DNA of 64,000 bases, taken from Streptomyces sp. DSM 15324. GTDB lineage: Bacteria; Actinomycetota; Actinomycetes; Streptomycetales; Streptomycetaceae. Location: NCBI RefSeq assembly GCF_001514285.1, contig NZ_KQ949024.1:50681-114680 (forward strand), in the 5' to 3' direction. Made by a program: the position numbers and the translations under genes. The notes beneath the pieces are model-generated. The model saw nothing but the letters and a program-made list of their open reading frames with translations. It had not been told where the DNA came from and made no database searches. Numbering within the stretch: position 1 is the first letter of the stretch; each line of letters starts with the position of its first letter. Below are positions 7,688-15,133 of the stretch, piece by piece.

Positions 7688-10219
7688 TCACAGGCGCGCC
7701 CGGCCGACCGGAGCCGCGCCGTCCACCGACTCGGAGAGGATCACGGGTACGGCGGTGGAGGGCGGGGAGGTGGGCGGCGCGAGCGTGCCGTCGCCTGCGA
7801 CGAGATCACGGACGCACGCGTCGAACGCGGGGTCGGAGAAGTAGTCGGAGTGTCCCTTCGGGGGCTGGTAGCAGGTGTCGCCGGGCTGTTTGCACAGCTT
7901 CATCGGGTCGAGCAGTTGCCGGTCCCCGTGCTTCAGCCGTACGCCCGGCCGCAACGGCCGCGCATCCCGTACGACCCACCCGCCGATGGGGTCACTGGCG
8001 CGGTACAGGTTGTACCAGCGGGTGTCGTCGGCGAGGCCGGGTTTCCCCCCGGGCTCGGGCAGGGGCCCCACCCGGTGGGCCAGGATCTGCCCGAGGCGGT
8101 GTACGGAGTCCGCATTGAAGTACGCCGGGAAGAACCGCGCGTACAGCCTGGTCAGCGGGCAGCCGTAGGTCAGCAGGGCGGTGCGGACGCCGGCGGCGGT
8201 GTTCGCCTGCATCAGGACGGCCACCCCGATCACGGAACCCTGCGAATGGCAGGACAGCAGCACCCGGCCGCCCGGCGGCAGCTGCTGCTCCCCGGCGGTC
8301 GTACCGGTGAGGTGTTCCAGGCGGGTCAGCAGGTCGGGCACGGTCCGCTCGGCGTAGCAGGGCGGGGCGAAGGGGTGGGCGGCGCGCGGCCAGAAGGTGC
8401 CGACGTCCCAGAGGATGCCGACCGTGCGCCGGAAGCTCTCGCTGCGGTAGGCCTGGCGTCCGGCCCAGAGCAGTCCGGCGACCAGGCCGGTCAGGACGAG
8501 GTTGGCGGCGGTGGTCAGCCAGGGGGAGCCGTCGGTGACGAGCCGGGTGCCCAGGGCCAGGTCCAGGACGACCCCGGCCACCGCGATCACGACGGCGGCG
8601 AGCAGCAGCAGACCGAGACCGCCCTCGGCGGCGGGACTGAGGCCCCGCGCGCGAGCCCATACGCCGGCGATGTGCCGGCGCCGAGCCAGGGGCGCCCTCC
8701 CGGCGTCGTCGCGAGGGTAGAACTCCTGGACGTGGTGGAGCGCCGCCGCGCGGCCGCGGCGCATGACCGCCCAGGCGCGGGCGGCGAGGAGCAGCGCCAC
8801 GACGGCGAGGGCGAGCGCGCACACCGCCGCCCAGAAGTAGGCGGTCGGCACCACCAGGGGGCGCTGGTTGCCGGTGGGGTGTCCGGGGACCGTGGGCGCG
8901 CCGAGGATCTCCGCCACGCGGAGCGTGACGCCGGCGGCGAGGGCGGTCGCCAGGAGGGTCGCGAGGAGGGCTACCCCGGCCATGCTCATGCCGCCCCAGG
9001 CGGGGTGCGGGAAGCGGGGGTTGCCGAGGGCGTTGCCGTCGGGCGGTGTCGTTCTCGCCGTGCCGCGCAGGACGTGGGAGGCGGCGAGGAGCAGCAGCAG
9101 CGCGCCTTGGGCGACGAGCAGCCAGCGCACGGCGCCGGTCTGCCAGGGCAGGGCGTGCAGCCCGGCCGTCGTGTCGGGCGGACCGGCCCTCGCCGCGCCC
9201 CAGCAGGCCACGGCGAGGGCACCGGCCACGAGCGTGGTCACGAGCCAGGGCAGGACGCGGTAGCCGTCGAGTTCGTCGGCCCTGCGGGCCGCGTCCTGTC
9301 CGGGCCGGTCCCGGTCCTTGACCAGCGGCACCTGGATCACGACCAGTGCCACGACGAGGAGCAGGGCGAGGAGCAGGAGGTTGCGGACGACGGCCGCCGC
9401 CGGGTGCCAGGTGTCGCCGTGGGACAGGCTGGTGAGGTCCGCGCCGGGCAGCAGCGGCGCGAGCAGCAGGACGCCCACGACGGCGAGGGCGCCGGCGACG
9501 TGCAGGGCGCGCAACTCGCGCACGGGTCCGCGGCCGTTCCACAACCGGCGGTCCTCCAGCGGCAGTCGGACGTCCGCGGTGCCCTTGATCTGCGGGACCT
9601 GCTGGGCCTCCATGGTGGCCCAGGTCCTGCGGGCGGTCCACCACAGCAGTGCGACGAGGGCGAGCGGCACGAGGGAGGTGACGGCGAGGTGCCGGCCGGT
9701 GGAGTCCAGCCAGCTGTAGTGCAGCCAGTTCAGCCAGAACCCGCCGCTGGAGCAGGCCGGTCGGGACGGCCCGGCGTGCGCCCCGCACTGCCAGCCGACC
9801 AGGTCCATCGACACGGAAGTGGCGGCCAGGACGTAGGTGCCGGTGAGGGAGAGCGCGAGGAGCCGCTGGACGGCGTTGCGTTCGGGTACGACGCGGGTGC
9901 GGTTGCCTACGACGCGGTGTTCCGGGTCCATGTAGTAGGCGAGGTTCAGGAACATGAAGGGCAGCAGAAGCAGCCACAGGGCACGGGAGTTGTCCCCCGA
10001 GGTGAGCTTGCCCCAGGAGTATCCCTCGCGGCGGAAGTCCGGCCCGTCGGGGGCGCCGCGGGCGCGTTCCCAGATCCGCCGGTAGAAGCCGGCGAGCCGG
10101 TCGCCCGCGACCAACGCGACTGCGGGGTGGCAGAGTTCGGCCTCGGGCGGGGTCCCCGACACTCCGTGCACACGCAACTCGGTCCAGCCGCTGATGTCCT
10201 GACTGACGTAACGGTCCAT
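7688..10219 (-). CDS. Large membrane protein with lipase-like serine motif
   Basis: The 843-residue protein starts with a short conserved cytoplasmic piece (WTELRVHGVSGTPPEAEL), then has many hydrophobic helices between about 80 and 560, for example ALWLLLLPFMFLNLAYYMD and LLLLALLLVVALVVIQVPLV. The C-terminal part holds RVLLSCHSQGSVIGVA, a G/CHSQG-type nucleophile elbow with S659, and a late histidine in PKGHSDYF (H790). This pattern suggests a membrane-anchored alpha/beta-hydrolase. I do not recognise a named family or substrate. A CRP-like palindrome lies 80-95 bases upstream of the ATG at 10219. Confidence 0.75.
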   Translation of the reverse strand: MDRYVSQDISGWTELRVHGVSGTPPEAELCHPAVALVAGDRLAGFYRRIWERARGAPDGPDFRREGYSWGKLTSGDNSRALWLLLLPFMFLNLAYYMDPEHRVVGNRTRVVPERNAVQRLLALSLTGTYVLAATSVSMDLVGWQCGAHAGPSRPACSSGGFWLNWLHYSWLDSTGRHLAVTSLVPLALVALLWWTARRTWATMEAQQVPQIKGTADVRLPLEDRRLWNGRGPVRELRALHVAGALAVVGVLLLAPLLPGADLTSLSHGDTWHPAAAVVRNLLLLALLLVVALVVIQVPLVKDRDRPGQDAARRADELDGYRVLPWLVTTLVAGALAVACWGAARAGPPDTTAGLHALPWQTGAVRWLLVAQGALLLLLAASHVLRGTARTTPPDGNALGNPRFPHPAWGGMSMAGVALLATLLATALAAGVTLRVAEILGAPTVPGHPTGNQRPLVVPTAYFWAAVCALALAVVALLLAARAWAVMRRGRAAALHHVQEFYPRDDAGRAPLARRRHIAGVWARARGLSPAAEGGLGLLLLAAVVIAVAGVVLDLALGTRLVTDGSPWLTTAANLVLTGLVAGLLWAGRQAYRSESFRRTVGILWDVGTFWPRAAHPFAPPCYAERTVPDLLTRLEHLTGTTAGEQQLPPGGRVLLSCHSQGSVIGVAVLMQANTAAGVRTALLTYGCPLTRLYARFFPAYFNADSVHRLGQILAHRVGPLPEPGGKPGLADDTRWYNLYRASDPIGGWVVRDARPLRPGVRLKHGDRQLLDPMKLCKQPGDTCYQPPKGHSDYFSDPAFDACVRDLVAGDGTLAPPTSPPSTAVPVILSESVDGAAPVGRARL

Positions 10220-10284
10220 GACGGCCCCCGTCTTTCCCGCACGGCCGCGTCCGGGATGCCGGGTCCGAGCGGACCCGCCCTCCC

Positions 10285-10314
10285 ATCCTACTGCCGAAAT
10301 GTGACCCAGGTCAC
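10285..10314 (-). promoter_or_regulatory. CRP-like palindrome and -10-like box upstream of the membrane hydrolase
   Basis: TGTGACCCAGGTCACT (10300-10315) fits the TGTGA-N6-TCACA form recognised by CRP/FNR-family proteins, and GTGACC/GGTCAC are symmetric arms (10301-10306, 10309-10314). On the minus strand TAGGAT (10285-10290) lies just downstream and could be the -10 box of the 7688-10219 gene. Confidence 0.45.
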
Positions 10315-10397
10315 TATGGATGACGGAGGGGGCGAGGGCGGGCCGGGCAGGGGGAGGCGGCGGGGACGCGGAGGGGCGGAGCGGCTCGCCGTCCGGG

Positions 10398-11357
10398 CTA
10401 CGCGGGCTTCACCGCCGTATGCACGGTGTGCGCGGCCAGCACGAACACATCGGACCTGCGCCGGATGCCGGCCGGGTCGGCGGGGTCGAGGAGGCGGTCG
10501 AGCACGGCGCGGTCCTCGGGGTCGAGGATGTCGCCGTAGATCTCGCGCAGCCGGCCCAGTGAGTCGGTGACGTAGGCGCGGGCCCGGTCGGAGGCGGGGG
10601 CGGGCAGGTCGAGCAGGAAACTGCGGCTGCGGGTGTGCTTCAGGCCGGCGGAGCCGAGCAGCGCCGGCCAGTCCTCGGTCACCTCGACGGTCCCGGGCAG
10701 GTCGGCCCGCATCTGGGCGAACCACTCCTCCTGGAGCGCGTCGAGCCGTGCCTCCAGGCCGGGTCGGCCGATGCCGATGTCCCGCGGCAGGAACCGGCTC
10801 GGCAGGCCGCCCTCCATGATCGCCAGCGTGCCGCCGGGCGCGAGCCGCTCGGCGAAGGCGGTGAGGGCGGCGCGCTGGTCGCCGAGGTGGTGGAGACTGC
10901 GGCCCGCCCAGAGCAGGTCGGCGGGGTAGTCCAACTCGGCCAGGATGTCCGGGAGTTCACCGGCGAGGGTACCGAAGCGGTCGGCGTACCCGAGCCGGGC
11001 GGCGCGCGCCTCGGCCTGCTCCAGCAGGGGCCCGGAGCCGTCGACCGCGAGGACCCGGGCGCCGGGGAAGGTCTCGGCGAACAGTCCCGAGACGACGCCC
11101 GGACCACTGCCCAGGTCGACGATCAGTCCCGGTTCGGTCACCTCCTTGCCGAGCCAGGCGAGGGCCCGCTCGTACAGCGGCGTGAACAGTTCCGCCTGGG
11201 CCACGAGGTGCGGGGCCATCTCCGCCCAGTCGATGTCGGTGTGGTGCCCGTGGCCGTGCCCGTGGCCGTGGCGGTGCTGAGGCTGGTGCTGGTGCTGATT
11301 CTGCTGCTGGTGGTCGCCGTGCTCGTGATCGCCGTGCTCGTGCGGGTGGTGCGCCAT
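10398..11357 (-). CDS. SAM-dependent methyltransferase with histidine-rich N terminus
   Basis: The 319-residue protein has a class I methyltransferase core (DLGSGPG at 81-87, acidic motif VLAVDGSGPLL, then LLWAGRSLHHL and APGGTLAIMEG). Before it comes a tail of about 40 residues with 16 histidines between positions 3 and 39, arranged as HEHGDHEHGDH and HGHGHGHGHH. Such tails bind Ni, Zn or Co in other proteins, so metal storage or sensing is possible; that is inference. The ATG at 11357 begins this tail. Substrate unknown. The gene sits between the membrane hydrolase and the cellulase cluster without a clear link to either. Confidence 0.85.
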   Translation of the reverse strand: MAHHPHEHGDHEHGDHQQQNQHQHQPQHRHGHGHGHGHHTDIDWAEMAPHLVAQAELFTPLYERALAWLGKEVTEPGLIVDLGSGPGVVSGLFAETFPGARVLAVDGSGPLLEQAEARAARLGYADRFGTLAGELPDILAELDYPADLLWAGRSLHHLGDQRAALTAFAERLAPGGTLAIMEGGLPSRFLPRDIGIGRPGLEARLDALQEEWFAQMRADLPGTVEVTEDWPALLGSAGLKHTRSRSFLLDLPAPASDRARAYVTDSLGRLREIYGDILDPEDRAVLDRLLDPADPAGIRRRSDVFVLAAHTVHTAVKPA

Positions 11358-11524
11358 GGTGGTCAGCCTCTCGTCGGGGTGCCGCAAGCGTGCTCCGGCA
11401 CACCGCACGAGGGCCATGATTGTTGCCGGGACCGCAAAAATTTCGCTCCTCCGGTCCCGGAATCCGCCGCGTCCGGCCGCTCCCGGAGCACAGGGAGCGG
11501 CCGGACGGGACGCCGCGCCGGTTC

Positions 11525-13297
11525 CTACAGCGGCGGGTAGGCGTTCTGCATCAGCTGCTGGAACTGGGCCGAGAACCAGTGCCCGGACAGCGGAGCGTTG
11601 GGCAGGGCTCCCGACATGCTGTTGCCGTTGCGGGGGTTGCCCGTGTACGTCGGGTCGCACATGCGGTCGAAGCCCTTGCCCTCGTCGTTGGCGACGGCGG
11701 AGCTGGCGCCGTCGGACTCACCCGGCGGCTTCATCCACACGTACGCGTCGATCCCGGCGGCCGGTGCGGCCTTCGGGCGCTCGCCGAGGCCGGCGCCGGA
11801 CTGGTTGCACCAGTTGCCGACGTGGATACGGCGGTCGTAGCGGCCGCCGTTGACATAGGTGTCGACGGTGGTCGTGGCGCCCGGACCGGTGGGCCGTGCG
11901 GTGCCGCCCCAGCCGTTGCGGGAGGTGTCGATCAGCATGCCGATGTTCGACCGGAAGCCGGTGGTCACCAGCTGGTTGCGGAAGCCCTGGGCGTACGACA
12001 GCTCGTCGACGTACCGGTTCCAGTCCACCCACTTCGACTCACGCACCGACTTGCCGGCGACGTTGTCGTTGATGGTGAAGTTGTCCTCCTTCAGGGCACT
12101 GTAGTTGGCCGTGTTGGTGATGAAGCCGTGCACGTCGTCCACGGTCGCCCCCTCCGCGGTGGCGGCCTGGTACAGGATCTGGGCGGAGGGCGCGAAGTTG
12201 TCGTCCCAGCCGAGCCAGCCGTGATGGCCGGCGTCGACGTAGTTGTAGACGTTGGGGATCGCGCCGAGCTTCTTCAGCGCGTAGCCGACGCCCTTCACGT
12301 AGTTGCCGTTGGCCTTCATGGTGTCGCAGGCCGGGGTCGCCGTGGCCTTGCTGCCGGTGTTGGTGACCAGGTTCGGCAGCGAGTCGATCTCGACGGCGGT
12401 GACGATCCGGAGGCCCGCGTACTTGCTGTCCGCGAGGATCGCCGCGATCGGGTCGATGAACTGCGTCTTGTACTTGTCGATCTCGGTCGGGCCCAGCTCG
12501 CCGTTGGACGCGAGGGCGGAGCAGTCACGTCCCGGGAGGTCGTAGACGACCAGTTGGACGACTTCCTCGCCGCTGCCCTTCTGCGCGAGGGCCGCGTCCA
12601 GGTGGGCGCGCAGGCCCATGTGTCCGCCTGCGCCGTTGATCGCTGCGATGCGGTCGAGCCACACGCCGGTGGGCTGGCTGGAGACGCGCGAACCGCCGGG
12701 TTCGGCGGCGGCGTTCGCCGACCACTCGGGGTTGACGTACACCTTGGCGCCGGCATAGGGGTTGTCGACCCTGGTGGAGGGGGTGCCGGGGCCGGTCGGC
12801 GTGCCGGAGCCGGTCGGCGTGCCGGAGCCGGTCGGCGTGCCGGAGCCGGTCGGCGTGCCCGGGTCGGTGGTCCCGCCGCTGTCGACGTTGCAGGTGACCC
12901 CGTCGAGCGTGAACGAGGCGGGGACCGCGTTGGTGCCGCTGTAGGAGGCCTGGAAGCCGAAGCTGACCGAACCGCCGTTCGGCAGCGTCCCGTTGTAGGT
13001 CTCGTTGTTCGCGGTGACGGCCGTACCGGACTGGGTGATCTTCGCGTTCCAGCCGCTGGTGATCTTCTGGTTGCCGCCGTACGCCCATTTCACCGCCCAA
13101 CTCGACTTGGCGGCGGAGTTGTTGGTCACGGTGACGTTGGCGGTGAAGCCGGTGTCCCACTGGTTCTGCACGGTGTAGGCCACGGTGCACGGGATGGCGG
13201 CGATGCCCGGATCGCCCGGGACCACCGCGAGTGCCGTCCCGGAGGCGGCGGCGACCAGCGCCAGCGCGGCGAGCATCGCTGTTCTGCTACGGCTCAT
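11525..13297 (-). CDS. Secreted GH6 cellulase (exo-cellobiohydrolase type) with N-terminal CBM2
   Basis: The 590-residue protein has a Sec signal peptide (about 1-24), a family 2 cellulose-binding module (about 36-137, with paired cysteines and surface tryptophans), a Gly-Thr-Pro linker of repeats, and a GH6 catalytic domain (about 175-590). The catalytic-acid signature VVYDLPGRDCSALASNGELG is present with D258 as the likely proton donor. It should release cellobiose from cellulose ends. Size fits Cel6B-like exo enzymes. It lies 75 bases downstream of the GH5 gene on the same strand, with no CebR box of its own, so the two are probably one operon. Confidence 0.93.
   Translation of the reverse strand: MSRSRTAMLAALALVAAASGTALAVVPGDPGIAAIPCTVAYTVQNQWDTGFTANVTVTNNSAAKSSWAVKWAYGGNQKITSGWNAKITQSGTAVTANNETYNGTLPNGGSVSFGFQASYSGTNAVPASFTLDGVTCNVDSGGTTDPGTPTGSGTPTGSGTPTGSGTPTGPGTPSTRVDNPYAGAKVYVNPEWSANAAAEPGGSRVSSQPTGVWLDRIAAINGAGGHMGLRAHLDAALAQKGSGEEVVQLVVYDLPGRDCSALASNGELGPTEIDKYKTQFIDPIAAILADSKYAGLRIVTAVEIDSLPNLVTNTGSKATATPACDTMKANGNYVKGVGYALKKLGAIPNVYNYVDAGHHGWLGWDDNFAPSAQILYQAATAEGATVDDVHGFITNTANYSALKEDNFTINDNVAGKSVRESKWVDWNRYVDELSYAQGFRNQLVTTGFRSNIGMLIDTSRNGWGGTARPTGPGATTTVDTYVNGGRYDRRIHVGNWCNQSGAGLGERPKAAPAAGIDAYVWMKPPGESDGASSAVANDEGKGFDRMCDPTYTGNPRNGNSMSGALPNAPLSGHWFSAQFQQLMQNAYPPL
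12783..12854 (-). repeat. 18-bp tandem repeat coding for GH6 linker
   Basis: Four 18-bp units with the plus-strand sequence GTGCCGGAGCCGGTCGGC (the first unit has one change) encode the Gly-Thr-Pro-Thr-Gly-Ser linker between CBM2 and the GH6 domain. Copy number is likely to vary among strains. Confidence 0.9.
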
Positions 13298-13372
13298 GAG
13301 TGCGGGTTTCCTTGTCCTTCGCGGATGGTGTCCGTTCTGCCCGTTCCTGACGTCCCTTGCTGCTGGTGGCGC

Positions 13373-14869
13373 CTATCCGTCGAGGGCGCGCAGATGATCG
13401 CGCAGCCCGGTGCCGTACGCGGTGGGGGTTCCGTCGTAGCTGGAGATCAGCGACGGTCCCGAGGAGCAGTCCCAGGTGTTCCAGGTCCAGCCCAGGTAGG
13501 AAAGCTGCCGGTCGTCGAACCACTTCATGACCTGGTCGACGAACGCGTGCGAGCAGGTGTTCTCCCCGATCTCGCCCGCCACGAGCGGCACCTGGGCGGC
13601 GACGGGGGCGAGCGTGGAGCTCCAGCAGCTCGCGCTCGCGCAGGAGTTGAAGTTGTAGACGTGGTAGGCGGCGGCGAGATTGCCGGTCGGGTCGGTGGGT
13701 TTGTAGGTCAGCCACTGGCTGAGGTCGTTGGAGTAGGCGAGGCCGCCGGCGAGGATCACGTTGCGGGCGCCGGTCGACCGTATGGAGTCGACGAGATCCT
13801 GCATACCAGCGACCTCGTACCCGATGCCGGGGCAGGTGCCGCCGTCCCGCCAGCACTGCCAGGCCCGGGTGACGGTGGAGGTCGCCCGGTCCGGGTAGGG
13901 CTCGTTGAACAGGTCGAACACGACGGCCGGGTCGCCCTTGAACGTGTTCGCGACCGACGTCCAGAACGCGGGGGTGTACTGCATGTCGGGCATCGGTTTC
14001 TGGCAACTGGCGTGCACGTCCGCACAGCCGGCCGAGTTACCGGTGTACTGGCCGTAGGTCCAGTGCAGTTCGACGATCGGGGTCATGCCGTGGGCCTCGA
14101 CGCGGGCGACCAGGTCCTTGACGGCGTTGACGTAGTTCACGCCGCCGTAGGCCGGGTCGATGTTCGACAGGCCCAGCCAGCACTCCTCGTTGAGCGGGAC
14201 GCGGACCGTGTTCGCCTTCCAGTCGGCGATGGCGCGAAGGGCCGCGTCGTCGACCGGACCGTCCCAGATGCCACGGCCCTGGACACACATGAACTCGCCG
14301 CCGGACCGGTTCACCCCGAGCAGCCTGCGGGTGCGGCCGTCGGCGTCCACGAGCTTGTTGCCGGACACGTGCAGCCGGGGCGGTGCGTCACCTGTGCCGG
14401 GCGGGGTGGTCGGGGTCGCCGTGGGCGTCGGTGTCGGGGTCGGGGTGGAGCCGCTGTCGACGTTGCAGGTGGTGCCGTTGAGCCGGAACGTCGTCGGTAC
14501 GGCGTTCGTCGCGCCCTTCGACGCGACGAAGCCCGCGTCGACGCTCGCGCCGGTGCCGAGCGAGCCGTTCCAGCTCTCGTTCGCCGCGGTGACGGCCGTG
14601 CCCGACTGGGACCACTTGGCGCTCCAGCCCTGGGTGACCCTCTGCCCGTTCGCGAAGTCGAAGGTCAGGGTCCAACCGGTCACGGGGGCAGCGTTGTTGG
14701 TGATCCGTACCGCGCCCTGGAAGCCGGCGTCCCACTGGCCGGTGACGGAGTACTCCACCGTGCACGCGGGCGTGGCTCCCTGTGCCGTCATGACCGGCAG
14801 GGCCGCGCCCGCCCCGAGGGCGACCGTGCCGGCGACGGCTAAAAGGATTGAACGAGGGGGGTGTCGCAT
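13373..14869 (-). CDS. Secreted GH5 endoglucanase with N-terminal CBM2
   Basis: The 498-residue protein has a signal peptide (about 1-31), a CBM2 (about 34-135), a Thr-Pro linker and a GH5 catalytic domain (about 160-498). The acid/base glutamate is E323 in VFDLFNEPYPD and the nucleophile is E433 in PLVAGEIGEN, both in the expected positions. It should cut internal beta-1,4-glucan bonds. A near-CebR box lies 48-61 bases upstream of the ATG. It is the first gene of a probable GH5-GH6 operon and diverges from the GH48-GH74 pair. Confidence 0.93.
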   Translation of the reverse strand: MRHPPRSILLAVAGTVALGAGAALPVMTAQGATPACTVEYSVTGQWDAGFQGAVRITNNAAPVTGWTLTFDFANGQRVTQGWSAKWSQSGTAVTAANESWNGSLGTGASVDAGFVASKGATNAVPTTFRLNGTTCNVDSGSTPTPTPTPTATPTTPPGTGDAPPRLHVSGNKLVDADGRTRRLLGVNRSGGEFMCVQGRGIWDGPVDDAALRAIADWKANTVRVPLNEECWLGLSNIDPAYGGVNYVNAVKDLVARVEAHGMTPIVELHWTYGQYTGNSAGCADVHASCQKPMPDMQYTPAFWTSVANTFKGDPAVVFDLFNEPYPDRATSTVTRAWQCWRDGGTCPGIGYEVAGMQDLVDSIRSTGARNVILAGGLAYSNDLSQWLTYKPTDPTGNLAAAYHVYNFNSCASASCWSSTLAPVAAQVPLVAGEIGENTCSHAFVDQVMKWFDDRQLSYLGWTWNTWDCSSGPSLISSYDGTPTAYGTGLRDHLRALDG

Positions 14870-14916
14870 GAGCGACTCCTTGCAGATCAGCGCGTCGTGA
14901 CGGACGCGTCGACTGA

Positions 14917-14930
14917 TGGAATCGCTCCCA
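14917..14930 (-). promoter_or_regulatory. CebR-like operator for the GH5-GH6 operon
   Basis: TGGAATCGCTCCCA differs at two positions from TGGGAGCGCTCCCA, the 14-bp palindrome bound by the cellobiose-responsive repressor CebR. It lies 48 bases from the GH5 start. Confidence 0.8.
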
Positions 14931-15058
14931 CTGGTGCCTCGAAGCTAGCGCCAAGCCCTGGCAAAGAACAGGGGCGACGCTGACTTTCCCTCAACTTTTC
15001 GAGTCGAATGTTTTCGACTCTTCAAGCACCTTGACCGCCTTCACCCCCTTCCCCACTA

Positions 15059-15072
15059 TGGGAGCGCTCCCA
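15059..15072 (+). promoter_or_regulatory. Perfect CebR operator upstream of GH48
   Basis: TGGGAGCGCTCCCA is a perfect 14-bp palindrome identical to the established CebR box. It lies 61 bases upstream of the GH48 ATG. The spacer 14870-15133 holds both CebR boxes and the divergent promoters; no gene is seen there. Confidence 0.93.
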
Positions 15073-15133
15073 CTGGTTCAGAGCTTGTTGCTCCTCCCCC
15101 CACCGCTTAGAGCCGCAAGGAGGAACCGGAACC

